A program made the position numbers and the translations under genes. DNA of 64,000 bases, from assembly GCF_018128945.1 (NCBI RefSeq), contig NZ_CP068393.1, positions 1,240,001 through 1,304,000 on the forward strand, written 5' to 3'. The notes beneath the pieces were generated by a model. It ran no database searches, had not been told where the DNA came from, and saw only the letters and a list, made by a program, of their open reading frames with translations. Positions 16,672 through 25,062 of the stretch are shown here, one piece after another; the stretch's first letter is position 1, and each line of letters starts with the position of its first letter. The DNA comes from Aristaeella hokkaidonensis (GTDB taxonomy: Bacteria > Bacillota > Clostridia > Christensenellales > Aristaeellaceae).

Positions 16672-16908
16672 TTACAGCCAGCCCTTAGCCTTTAAGGCAT
16701 TCACACAAGCCTGGTCATACTCTTCAGTGGTGTTGTACTTCCCGATCAGCGCATCCATGACATCCATAGCCTGATTAGCAGTGCAATTCTTCAGCTGAAA
16801 AGCGACACCCTTGATGGTGGTGAAAGCCAGCTTCAGGTTGTTCTTATTGATATAATAATTTCCACCGTTAACCATATCCAGTTCGTTTTCATTAATTTCC
16901 ATTTTCAT
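16672..16908 (-). CDS. small peptide with double-glycine leader motif
   Basis: A 78-aa peptide with GAGGAAGAACA upstream of its ATG. Residues 5-16, NENELDMVNGG, form a classic double-glycine (bacteriocin-type) leader, which C39 peptidase transporters cleave after GG. The remaining 62 residues are predicted helical, with two Cys and no Trp until the end (KGWL). It is co-transcribed with a radical SAM precursor and lies just before the stem-loop. Options: a second precursor, a peptide secreted by the C39-type exporter at 51468-53648 (no C39 protein is in this operon), or an accessory/immunity peptide. I do not recognise the family. Confidence 0.65.
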   Translation of the reverse strand: MKMEINENELDMVNGGNYYINKNNLKLAFTTIKGVAFQLKNCTANQAMDVMDALIGKYNTTEEYDQACVNALKAKGWL

Positions 16909-16925
16909 TGTTCTTCCTCCTCAAA

Positions 16926-17102
16926 TTACACAATAAGCGGAGAGGTGTCATCGCAACCTACTCCTGTTGAATGTTCAGCGTTACCAACACAAGAAGTTCC
17001 GCCCTGATTTGAGATACCATCCGCAATACAGCCAGAATCCGTGGTAAGCTTTTCATTCAAATCAATTGAAACAAATTCAGCCTTCGGTTCTTCAAAATAC
17101 AT
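16926..17102 (-). CDS. radical SAM RiPP precursor, Cys-containing
   Basis: A 58-aa peptide. The start at 17102 is chosen because AAGGAGG lies 9 bases upstream; the ATG at 17111 abuts that site. The leader MYFEEPKAEFVSIDLNEKL resembles clostridial radical SAM peptide leaders and also the leader of the 1243-1437 peptide. The core is Gly/Ser/Thr-rich with three Cys (SGCIAD, TSCVGN, VGCDD). The gene overlaps the 3' end of the SPASM radical SAM gene, so the pair is translationally coupled. Candidate chemistry includes thioether (sactipeptide or ranthipeptide) bonds at Cys, based on the enzyme class; this is inference. Confidence 0.78.
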   Translation of the reverse strand: MYFEEPKAEFVSIDLNEKLTTDSGCIADGISNQGGTSCVGNAEHSTGVGCDDTSPLIV

Positions 17103-18474
17103 TACAATCATCCTCCTTTTTATTACTCAGGTTTTTACCTGAGGAAAACAAACTTATTATCGTATCTGTATATTTGCGATACGATTCAGGAAGGAATAAA
17201 CAACGATCTTTAGCAGGACACTTTTCTATTCTGTAACAATCCGGGAAAAATGTGCAATCCCTGCATTTGGGGTGATCCGCACTTATTTTCCAGGCTCCTG
17301 CGCGGTTTTCATCTGTTATTCCTTCAGTTACCGTTCCCGTGGTTTCTGTATCATCAAAACGTTCACAGCATCTGACTAATGAGCCATCTGGTGTGATCGT
17401 AACGGTGGAATCATTCTCTGCATCACAGCAATGATACCGAAAATGGGGCAATTGCTTCACCGAATGATATAACCCAGCTTCCCGGGACATATTATTCAAT
17501 TCCACAATTTTGTCTATGAACCATTCTTCACTCCCATGAAGTACATTACCTTCTTTGTCAGCATATTCCCCAATAACCGGGAATGCATACACAGACAAGT
17601 TCGGATTGTCTCCAAATCGGAGTTTTGCCTCTTTTACAAGTCCACCGAAATCCTGATAATTTGCCTTATCAAAATTCATTCGCATTCCGACTCGAATGCC
17701 ACTATCTAGTAGCAATCCGATATTTCTGAGAATACGCTGATAAGGATTATCACGCACATTTACAAAACTCTTTGTTGCATTATGCCTCTCTTCCAGCCCA
17801 TCGAAGCATATCTGTAGGTATTCCAGATTCCATTTTTCCTTTGCCTTCTGAACAAGTCCTTCATCAAACAGATATCCATTCGTTACCATTTGTGAAAGAT
17901 ACTTTATTCCACGAAGCCTCAATCCCTCTGTAATCTGGTCAATTCTATCAGAAGCAACTGTAGGTTCACCACCAAACCACGTGATACGGACAAATTTCTT
18001 TTCTCCACAATGTGACGCAATAAACTCGACAACTGAATCGGCAATTTCTTTCGACATCTTTGTCGTTTTTGCTCCTTGCTCGAAACAGTAATAGCATCTA
18101 GCGTTACATGCAGTAGTCGGTAGGATGGTATATTTCGTAATGTCTTTTGAAACCTGAGCTTCTTCCAACTTACGGAATATGCATCTCATATTCACAACCT
18201 GCTGATGCTCATCATATGATTCAGGGACCAGAAAATGATTATCAACAAGTTGCTCCATTCCTGGTATATACTTGACAGGAAGACTATTGATGATATCAAC
18301 CTCTTCTCCTTCAAGTACTGCGAGCTGGCTTGTGATGACATTGTATAGCAACACATTGCCCTCATGATCGACCCGCATAACATACCGCATCAGCCGGTAG
18401 GTGTCCGTATGCTTGATCTGTTGTTTCCCCCAGAGTTTTGCAATTTTTTCTTCAGGTTCCACAATCGTCCTCAC
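17092..18474 (-). CDS. SPASM-domain radical SAM peptide maturase
   Basis: A 460-aa peptide-modifying radical SAM enzyme. An N-terminal region of about 100 residues, possibly leader-binding, precedes the cluster motif TTACNARCYYCFEQG (CxxxCxxC) and TWFGGEP. The C-terminal SPASM region has many Cys (VRCCERFDD, HPKCRDCTFFPDCYRIEKC, KDRC) for two auxiliary iron-sulfur clusters. It is the first gene of the operon, behind a TTGACA-N17-TAATAT promoter, and overlaps the start of its likely substrate, the 58-aa Cys peptide. Enzymes of this kind install thioether or carbon crosslinks in precursors. It acts in the cytosol together with the PqqD protein. Confidence 0.92.
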   Translation of the reverse strand: MRTIVEPEEKIAKLWGKQQIKHTDTYRLMRYVMRVDHEGNVLLYNVITSQLAVLEGEEVDIINSLPVKYIPGMEQLVDNHFLVPESYDEHQQVVNMRCIFRKLEEAQVSKDITKYTILPTTACNARCYYCFEQGAKTTKMSKEIADSVVEFIASHCGEKKFVRITWFGGEPTVASDRIDQITEGLRLRGIKYLSQMVTNGYLFDEGLVQKAKEKWNLEYLQICFDGLEERHNATKSFVNVRDNPYQRILRNIGLLLDSGIRVGMRMNFDKANYQDFGGLVKEAKLRFGDNPNLSVYAFPVIGEYADKEGNVLHGSEEWFIDKIVELNNMSREAGLYHSVKQLPHFRYHCCDAENDSTVTITPDGSLVRCCERFDDTETTGTVTEGITDENRAGAWKISADHPKCRDCTFFPDCYRIEKCPAKDRCLFLPESYRKYTDTIISLFSSGKNLSNKKEDDCNVF

Positions 18475-18546
18475 TGATCGGCATCACCTCCCGGTCGGAT
18501 TCACAGTTACACTTCGTGCATTTAATGTATAGTATGTAACATATTT

Positions 18547-18575
18547 ATATTACACGATGCATAAGAGCCTGTCAA
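18547..18575 (-). promoter_or_regulatory. sigma-A promoter of second RiPP operon
   Basis: Read on the minus strand: TTGACA (18575-18570), 17 bases, TAATAT (18552-18547), about 75 bases before the radical SAM start. Overlapping the predicted start of transcription is TGTAATATAAATATGTTACA, with TGTAA/TTACA arms, followed by another GTGTAAC; these are candidate operator half-sites. The rest of 18475-18828 has a CAAACGTTTC word at 18685 and no gene. Confidence 0.7.
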
Positions 18576-18828
18576 CATTTATTTCCAACGGGTACAGGGT
18601 TTATTCTTCTATTGTCCCATTTGGTAAATATCGACTTTTGACATTCTGTGAATCCTAAAGAAGTGACTTCCCTCCTTTCTTTTGCAAACGTTTCCTTGTG
18701 GGTGGCCATCCCGTATGCTTTTCAGCATCTTCACCTATATATACGTTTGTAGTGACATGTTGGCAGTAAAAGTACGATTAAATAGTTACTAATTTTTCAA
18801 ATAGATTATAATATCAACTACAGCAAAA

Positions 18829-19914
18829 TCATAGCATATAAAAGTCTTTATACCACTCTGCAAACTTTCTTAACCCTTCCTGTATCCCGATTTTCGGTGT
18901 AAACCCATAGTCTCTTTCTAACCCAGTCGAATCCGCATAAGTCACCGGTACATCTCCTGGCTGCATAGCAACAAGCTTCTTATGTGCATCAAAGTCATAA
19001 TTCTCCGGCAACACGCCCGCCCGTACCAGTTCTTCCTGGAGCGTCTGTACATAATCCAAAAGGTTTTCAGGCTGTCCTCCGCCGATGTTATATATAGCAT
19101 AAGGAGGAATCGGAAGTCCGTCCTCCCCAATCTTTTTCTCCGGTGCACCCTGCATAACACGCAGAATGCCTTCTACGATATCATCAATATAGGTGAAGTC
19201 TCTTTTACAGTTCCCATAGTTAAAGATCTGAATATCTTGTCCCTTAATCAGCCTGTTGGTTGCAGAGAAATAGAACATATCCGGCCTTCCAGCAGGTCCA
19301 TATACGGTGAAGAATCTCAAACCCGTACTGGGAATATTATAAAGCTTAGCATAGCTGTGTGCCAATAATTCATTACTCTTTTTGGTGGCTGCATATAAGC
19401 TTACCGGATGATCCACCGGATCGTCTGTGCTAAAGGGTACTTTCTTGTTTCCGCCATATACGCTGCTGCTAGAAGCATAGATCAAATGCTGAACTCCAGA
19501 ATTACCGTTATCATAACTATGACGGCATGCTTCTAGGATGTTATAGAAACCAACGATATTGCTCTCGATATAGACATCTGGATGATCTATGCTGTAGCGT
19601 ACACCCGCTTGTGCTGCCAGATTCACCACAACATCAAAATTATATTTCTGGAATAGTTCATCCACTAGTTCTTTGTCAGCAATGCTTCCGCGTATGAAGT
19701 TATATTCGCATTTTCCATCCATTTCCGCATTCTTATTCTGCAGACAGCGATATTCCTTCAGTGCAGGATCGTAGTAATCATTCATGTTATCCAGTCCGAC
19801 TACGGTACATCCGGAAAATTCCCGCAGAATGCGCTGTGTTAAAGCTGCACCAATAAAACCTGCTGCGCCAGTAATCAGGATTGTTTGATTATTAAGATCA
19901 ATTCTCGTTTTCAT
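18829..19914 (-). CDS. UDP-glucuronate 4-epimerase-like SDR protein
   Basis: A 361-aa extended short-chain dehydrogenase. The NAD-binding motif GAAGFIGAAL is near residue 16, followed by VVGLDNMNDYYD, which is typical of UDP-glucuronate/galacturonate 4-epimerases. Catalytic residues are visible in YASSSSVYGG and YAATKKSNE (YxxxK), and TVYGPAGRPDMFYF is near residue 200. Prediction: interconverts UDP-glucuronate and UDP-galacturonate for polysaccharide synthesis in the cytosol. AGGGGGTTG precedes the start, one base after the nucleotidyltransferase gene. It is the last gene of a kinase/nucleotidyltransferase/epimerase module. An alternative substrate such as UDP-glucose cannot be excluded. Confidence 0.88.
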   Translation of the reverse strand: MKTRIDLNNQTILITGAAGFIGAALTQRILREFSGCTVVGLDNMNDYYDPALKEYRCLQNKNAEMDGKCEYNFIRGSIADKELVDELFQKYNFDVVVNLAAQAGVRYSIDHPDVYIESNIVGFYNILEACRHSYDNGNSGVQHLIYASSSSVYGGNKKVPFSTDDPVDHPVSLYAATKKSNELLAHSYAKLYNIPSTGLRFFTVYGPAGRPDMFYFSATNRLIKGQDIQIFNYGNCKRDFTYIDDIVEGILRVMQGAPEKKIGEDGLPIPPYAIYNIGGGQPENLLDYVQTLQEELVRAGVLPENYDFDAHKKLVAMQPGDVPVTYADSTGLERDYGFTPKIGIQEGLRKFAEWYKDFYML

Positions 19915-19915
19915 C

Positions 19916-20650
19916 TTATTTCAACCCCCTATAGATTTCCTGCACCATCTGATAGCTTTCCAAATTTCCGATATCATACCGTTTCCCAGGCATTTCATAA
20001 GCATGCACAGTAGTTTGCCCACTCAGCCACGCAATAAAGCTTCCTGGCGCGTCCACCCCACATCCACTCCCTATTCCCTTCTTTACGAGCGGTACATCTT
20101 CCGCTTTGTAAATGTAAAAAGGCGGTGTGCACCAGTTACTTTTCGGTTCAGCAGGTTTTTCTTCCATGGAAATGATCCGATCCTGATCATCCACTACTGC
20201 CACACCTGCTTTCCGGAGTTTATTGATATCCGGTTCATAGTACCGCATGATGCAGGTAGTGTTCTTATTCTTCTGATATTCAATATAATCTACCAAAGAG
20301 AAATCAAGCAAATTATCCCCAGCAATGACAAGCAGATCATCTGTCAGTTTCTCTTTCTCAATAGCAAACTGAATATCCCTCACTGCACCCAGGCGCGTTT
20401 CATTGTTTTCTGTCCCATCATCCAGCACAGTAATGGGGAGTTTGTGATTATCTGCCCATTTCTGGAAATGTTCAGCAAACTTATGGTTACTAATCAAGAT
20501 ATACTGATCAACACATCCCGCACTATCGATATCTTCCAGCAGCCAGTCAAGGATTGTCTTGCCCTGTACTTTCAATAAAGGTTTGGGGAAATTCTCCGTC
20601 AGCGGATAAAGCCGTGTAGCATATCCAGCCGCCAGGATGACACATTTCAT
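19916..20650 (-). CDS. sugar-1-phosphate nucleotidyltransferase
   Basis: A 244-aa nucleotidyltransferase of the glucose-1-phosphate thymidylyl/uridylyl type. The N-terminal signature is ILAAGYATRLYPLTENFPKP (GxxxR and the substrate Lys), with LVIAGDNLLDFSL for metal binding and MEEKP. The start at 20650 gives the family N-terminus and overlaps the kinase stop (ATGA). It is flanked by a GHMP sugar kinase and an epimerase, so it probably activates the sugar-1-phosphate made by the kinase. Which nucleotide it uses cannot be told from sequence. Confidence 0.88.
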   Translation of the reverse strand: MKCVILAAGYATRLYPLTENFPKPLLKVQGKTILDWLLEDIDSAGCVDQYILISNHKFAEHFQKWADNHKLPITVLDDGTENNETRLGAVRDIQFAIEKEKLTDDLLVIAGDNLLDFSLVDYIEYQKNKNTTCIMRYYEPDINKLRKAGVAVVDDQDRIISMEEKPAEPKSNWCTPPFYIYKAEDVPLVKKGIGSGCGVDAPGSFIAWLSGQTTVHAYEMPGKRYDIGNLESYQMVQEIYRGLK

Positions 20651-21822
20651 AAGCCTACTCCGATCCCATCCGCACTCTTGCATAGATGAAAACTGTATTT
20701 ACCCTTCATTTCCGGGAATGAATCAAGATATTTCTTTTCAACTTGTTCCTGGATGAAATCCACTTTATCCGGATTCACTAGTGCCATACAGCATCCTTTG
20801 AACCCCGCACCAGAGAAACGTCCTCCGTAGATTCCATCTGTTTCTCTCATGATCTCATAGAGTCGTATTTGCTCCGGTGCGCCGGATTCCCAGTTATGAA
20901 TGGAAGACCAACCGCTTTCGAAACTCAGCCGGCCATATTCTTCCAGATCTCCCCTTCTCCAAGCCTCCGCCCCGGCTTCTACTCTCTGAAATTCAGTATA
21001 CCAGTGTTCACACCTTTTTGCCCACTGCGTAGGAAGTTTATCTTTATAAGCTTGATATACTGAAAAAGATACATCCCTGGCATTTGCTTGATTGAACTTT
21101 CCATATTCATATCCAGAGAAAGCCTGCAGGGCATATACACCAGCCCTCAGCTCATCCACACGCATATTATACTTGGATCCGGCAAGTGAATGTTCCAGGC
21201 CAGAAAAGAAGATAGCTATAGCATAGGACTTCATATTCGGAGATTCCGGGATCAACTCATACCGATTATTCTTACAATCGAGGTACAGCAGATGATTTGC
21301 CTTTGAAAGCACTTCACAGCTCTGATCCAGTGTACCCACATTCACACCAACATAGTTTTTCTCAGCATCAAATGCGATATCTATCAGTTCCTGGGGCGCT
21401 AACTTAATCCGATTTACTTTAGCAAGAGCACCCAGGAAAGCAAGAATCACAGCAGCTGACGATGAAAGCCCGCCAATAGGGAGGCTTCCTTCAATTACAC
21501 CGCAAAGGCCGACAGATAGAGTATGCTCTTTCGACAGCGCCCATGTTGCCCCTCGCAGATAATCTGCCCAGTCTCCCGTCTTCTCTCCGATTTCCCGAAT
21601 ATGCCACTGGGCACGCTTTGGGAACTGAAGCGAGGTCATTTCAATAACTCCGTTCTGTTTCGGACGGAAGGCAATATGAATGCCCTTGTCAATAGCCAGG
21701 CCGGTAATCTTGCCCAGGTTGTGGTCACTGTGGGCTCCGATCGGGCAAATACGGTATGGTGAAAAAAAGAGTCCTTCCGCATCCCTTCCGTAGATTTCAT
21801 GGAATTTTTGTTCGCAGTGCAT
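20647..21822 (-). CDS. GHMP sugar kinase, galacturonokinase-like
   Basis: A 391-aa GHMP-superfamily kinase. The substrate loop reads RICPIGAHSDHNLGK, where true galactokinases have a GEHTDYN-type loop. The ATP loop is GSLPIGGLSSSAA, and a C-terminal GAGFKGCCMALV completes the fold. As I recall, plant galacturonokinase has the sequence GAHIDH at this position, so the substrate may be a uronic acid rather than galactose. This fits the downstream nucleotidyltransferase and UDP-uronate epimerase-like protein: sugar to sugar-1-phosphate to UDP-sugar to epimer. GGGAGA precedes the start. Cytosolic enzyme. Confidence 0.85.
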   Translation of the reverse strand: MHCEQKFHEIYGRDAEGLFFSPYRICPIGAHSDHNLGKITGLAIDKGIHIAFRPKQNGVIEMTSLQFPKRAQWHIREIGEKTGDWADYLRGATWALSKEHTLSVGLCGVIEGSLPIGGLSSSAAVILAFLGALAKVNRIKLAPQELIDIAFDAEKNYVGVNVGTLDQSCEVLSKANHLLYLDCKNNRYELIPESPNMKSYAIAIFFSGLEHSLAGSKYNMRVDELRAGVYALQAFSGYEYGKFNQANARDVSFSVYQAYKDKLPTQWAKRCEHWYTEFQRVEAGAEAWRRGDLEEYGRLSFESGWSSIHNWESGAPEQIRLYEIMRETDGIYGGRFSGAGFKGCCMALVNPDKVDFIQEQVEKKYLDSFPEMKGKYSFHLCKSADGIGVGL

Positions 21823-21889
21823 GATCAGAATCTCCCTAACAAGTTATGACAATTCAAATTCACTATCATTTCCCGAACTATAACCAATC

Positions 21890-22300
21890 TTATTTACTTA
21901 AGAATTTCATAAAATTCTCTTTTTTCTCCAGTGCTATCATTGTCGGCCTTCCCAAATCCTCCATGGCACCAATAGAACACTTGACTTCAAGCTTAACTCA
22001 TTCCGGCCTTTTGCGGCTTACAGCTCCTTGTCCAGGTCTTCAAAGGTATCCACACAGACAGCATTCGGATATCCGCAGGCTTTCGCAATAGCCACCAAGT
22101 CAATCTCTCCCGCCACTGTGGGCATACCGCCGACTGTCTTATGAGCCGCATTATTTGATCACCACATGGATCAAGTTCTTGGGCTTATTCGTGCCCATAA
22201 CTGCCATTGCGCCCATGTGCATGAGTACTGCACCGTCTCCGTCCACGCACCAGATTCACTGTTCCGGTTTGTTGATTGCTACGCCCAGGGCAATCTCTTT
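21890..22300 (-). pseudogene. decayed phosphonopyruvate decarboxylase fragment
   Basis: The minus strand encodes fragments of the C-terminal half of a thiamine-diphosphate phosphonopyruvate decarboxylase. One frame gives [20 protein letters not shown] and NLIHVVI, the next GGMPTVAGEIDLVAIAKACG and DTFEDLDKEL, and a third VKCSIGAMEDLGRP to a stop at 21890. There is an in-frame TGA before WCVDG and at least two frameshifts. The N-terminal half is absent. The enzyme makes phosphonoacetaldehyde on the way to 2-aminoethylphosphonate, so the ancestral locus may have added a phosphonate to its polysaccharide. No intact partner genes (phosphoenolpyruvate mutase, aminotransferase) are in the window. 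Confidence 0.8.
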
Positions 22301-22399
22301 CTTTGTTTTTCCCTATTATTGTTGCTATAAAGCATATACTCACATAACAAGGACTTTGTACAATTCCTTCTGTACAGTACAACTGAACAAATATTTAAA

Positions 22400-23863
22400 T
22401 CAATTAGCAGACGACTTGTATTTATAACCCAATGAATACGCAGCACTTAATTCGGAATAGTCATCCAATGCTATCTTTTCCATCTTATATCCAATAATCG
22501 CACCAATTCCGTTATGAACAATATCATCTAAATCACATGATCCTATTCCAGTCAAATACTGAATGATCTCAATCACTATAGATATTAAAACAGGTATCAT
22601 AATGATGATTTTTCGGGGATAAAGACGATAAAAAAGAGCACCCAACGGAATAAACAACCAGATATTTCTCAATATTTCCACTAGTATTCTATTATCTGTA
22701 ATGATTTTACTATAGTTCCAGAATAATGACACCTGTATTTTAGAACTAATGCTTTCCCTAAACATCAACGTCATATATCCTATTATTAAGATATACATAA
22801 TCAATAGAAGAGAATTCATCTTTTTGCTTAGGAAAGTAGAAACAAATACTATCAACAATACAAAAAAAACCACTACCCAAGATTGATTATATAGGAAGTT
22901 TTTTATATTTATCATCTTATTTCCGTTTTTATCAAGATATGTAGTTTGTCCGTTTTCTCTATTAATTCCATATTGTCCTTCTGATAGTGAAAAAGGATTC
23001 CCCAGCAAGTCATAATATTTTTCTGTTGCAATTTCTCCATTTGCCTGAAACTCTCGTACTATTGTAGTATATCCTTTGTTTGTTATCGTAGGATTACCAT
23101 CCATATCCAAATAAGTCAAGACAGTGGCCAACCCATTTTCATCATATTCTTTGTGCACTCCATATTGTCCCAACGATAGTTTGACTGGTTTTCCGCATTC
23201 ATCATAATATAATTCCCGTTCAACCTTATTTATATAATCAGTATCATGACAATAATATCTTTGTTTCATTATCGCATAACCGCGTTCAGTCATCACTGGA
23301 TTTCTTTTTTCATCCACAAATATGATCTTACATATTTCTCCTTTTTCATTATATTCATTTATCTTCCCACAACCATAGGATTTTGTAAAAACAGGCTCTC
23401 CACTCATCCCCAAATATCTTGTCTCTATTATTTGTCTTTTCTCGTTATATAGTTTTTCTTCTATTGAATACCCATCTGATCTGGTTACTGGTTTACCTTC
23501 TGCATCTTGAAAAGTTGTTCGGATATTATTGTTCATATCATCGTATTCACGAAATATCTGATAATATCCTGCTGATTGAGTGACTGGTTCTCCCTTATCA
23601 TCAAAAAAAGTTTCAATCTTACCCATTTCAGTTGTTATGATCTTCCTCGTTGCAAATCCTTGATTCGCTGCGATAGTAATTTCTCCATCCTCATTCACAT
23701 AATCAATTCTCACCACATTTTTTTCTTTTGTGGTAATTTCCTTCAATTGAGATGAATGATAATCTGATTTGGGTTTTTGTATGCTTGGATTAATAAATAC
23801 AAGTGATAAAATAACAAACAAAAAATAAAGTATAGAAATACGTTTTCTGTACAACATTTTCAT
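22400..23863 (-). CDS. repeat-domain/VanZ fusion membrane protein
   Basis: A 487-aa membrane protein. A TM segment (about 8-26) is followed by about 280 residues of roughly 32-residue repeats (GYA.....YD..G......YLD..GNP), the same repeat as in the 1976-aa protein at 42625-48555. The C-terminal 160 residues form a VanZ-like domain with four or five hydrophobic segments, including RNIWLFIPLGALFYRL and the motif CDLDDIVHNGIGAIIGY. The repeat domain is predicted to face outside. VanZ domains occur in glycopeptide resistance and polysaccharide loci; their function is poorly known. AT-rich like its neighbours. Confidence 0.85.
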   Translation of the reverse strand: MKMLYRKRISILYFLFVILSLVFINPSIQKPKSDYHSSQLKEITTKEKNVVRIDYVNEDGEITIAANQGFATRKIITTEMGKIETFFDDKGEPVTQSAGYYQIFREYDDMNNNIRTTFQDAEGKPVTRSDGYSIEEKLYNEKRQIIETRYLGMSGEPVFTKSYGCGKINEYNEKGEICKIIFVDEKRNPVMTERGYAIMKQRYYCHDTDYINKVERELYYDECGKPVKLSLGQYGVHKEYDENGLATVLTYLDMDGNPTITNKGYTTIVREFQANGEIATEKYYDLLGNPFSLSEGQYGINRENGQTTYLDKNGNKMINIKNFLYNQSWVVVFFVLLIVFVSTFLSKKMNSLLLIMYILIIGYMTLMFRESISSKIQVSLFWNYSKIITDNRILVEILRNIWLFIPLGALFYRLYPRKIIIMIPVLISIVIEIIQYLTGIGSCDLDDIVHNGIGAIIGYKMEKIALDDYSELSAAYSLGYKYKSSAN

Positions 23864-23901
23864 TGTGAATTACTTCCTACTTTTATATGCCCCATCTGAA
23901 A

Positions 23902-25062
23902 CTATTGCTTTCCTTTCTTATCCCTATTGACGCCTAATTTATTAAACATATTGTACTTTGTTTTTGCTATTTGATATTCATTCAACAATCGTCTCACAGG
24001 TTTCTTTCTTCTAATTCCTTTGTAAAAATATCGAAGCATCTGATAAACCCAAGCAAACGATTGAAGATGTTTCTTTCCCATACCAACTTTCCAGTTTATG
24101 AGTCCCCGCTTTTGAAATAGTCGAAACGCTTCCTTTGGCGAAAATGTAGCAAGAATAACATTCTCCCCAACACTTGTATTCTCTGCTTGCTTATTTCCAA
24201 AGTTCCCGCTTTTTTTTATATGATTCATCAGTTGATTACATAGTTCTTCATCTGCCATCTTACACCATTCATGTTCAGATAATCCTAAATACATTTCAGC
24301 CATTCGAGTCACAATTATTGCCAATTTGTCCAATCCAATACAATTTGCCTTTTTTTGAAACAAACTCCACTTACTAGTATCATCAAGGCATTTATCCACA
24401 AAAAAAATCCAATCAATAATCTGTCGTAAGCCCAGTCCTGTTCGTAAATGCTGTCGAATATGTTCAAGCAATACCAAACCGTTAATCAGGTCTGGCAAAA
24501 TATGTGTGTCAGCAATAATATTAGAAACAATCAAATTGTCTAGATAATTGGATGTGTCCAGATCATTCATAGCAGCGAAAAACTGATGAACCTCCACATG
24601 GATTCCATTCTTATAGAATTCTCTATGCCGTTTATTCTTTTCATCTGTATTACTACCTATTTCCATGTATCCCTTTTTAATAAGCATACAACACGCTGTC
24701 TCATAATCCTCCCGTCTTGTCATAATATCAATATCACCCATTACTCGAAGTTCAGGAAAAGGATAATATTTTGCTGCTGAAGTCCCCTTTAATATAACAT
24801 ATGGTACTGTAATAGGAAGTTGATTTTGTTCATATCTATATTTTATATTATAGTTCATTTGTTGCAAAATATATTTTTTCCATATGTTACGTAAATCATC
24901 TGGCATTTCAAGTCTGGAAAGGATTGGAGCAGCTAATAAAGCAATAGTATGCATGCGTAATTCTTTATATGTATTATATGATACCACTCCCGTATTCGTT
25001 CTCCAAATGCAGCATCTTATAATTTCTAACTCATCATAACTCTCCATTATTGCATCATTCAT
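23902..25062 (-). CDS. nucleotidyltransferase-fold protein (NTP_transf_5 type)
   Basis: A 386-aa protein with the nucleotidyltransferase signature VILKGTSAAKYYPFPELRVMGDIDI (a GT/S..RxxGDxDxxv pattern near residues 108-132). This places it in the uncharacterised nucleotidyltransferase family known as NTP_transf_5. The remainder is helical, with FDKCLDD-type and HLRTGLGLRQIIDW segments. Such proteins are found in surface-polysaccharide loci and also near RiPP genes with PqqD and HPrK-like proteins. The substrate is unknown. Soluble, cytosolic. It precedes the repeat/VanZ gene by 38 bases in the same direction. Confidence 0.8.
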   Translation of the reverse strand: MNDAIMESYDELEIIRCCIWRTNTGVVSYNTYKELRMHTIALLAAPILSRLEMPDDLRNIWKKYILQQMNYNIKYRYEQNQLPITVPYVILKGTSAAKYYPFPELRVMGDIDIMTRREDYETACCMLIKKGYMEIGSNTDEKNKRHREFYKNGIHVEVHQFFAAMNDLDTSNYLDNLIVSNIIADTHILPDLINGLVLLEHIRQHLRTGLGLRQIIDWIFFVDKCLDDTSKWSLFQKKANCIGLDKLAIIVTRMAEMYLGLSEHEWCKMADEELCNQLMNHIKKSGNFGNKQAENTSVGENVILATFSPKEAFRLFQKRGLINWKVGMGKKHLQSFAWVYQMLRYFYKGIRRKKPVRRLLNEYQIAKTKYNMFNKLGVNRDKKGKQ

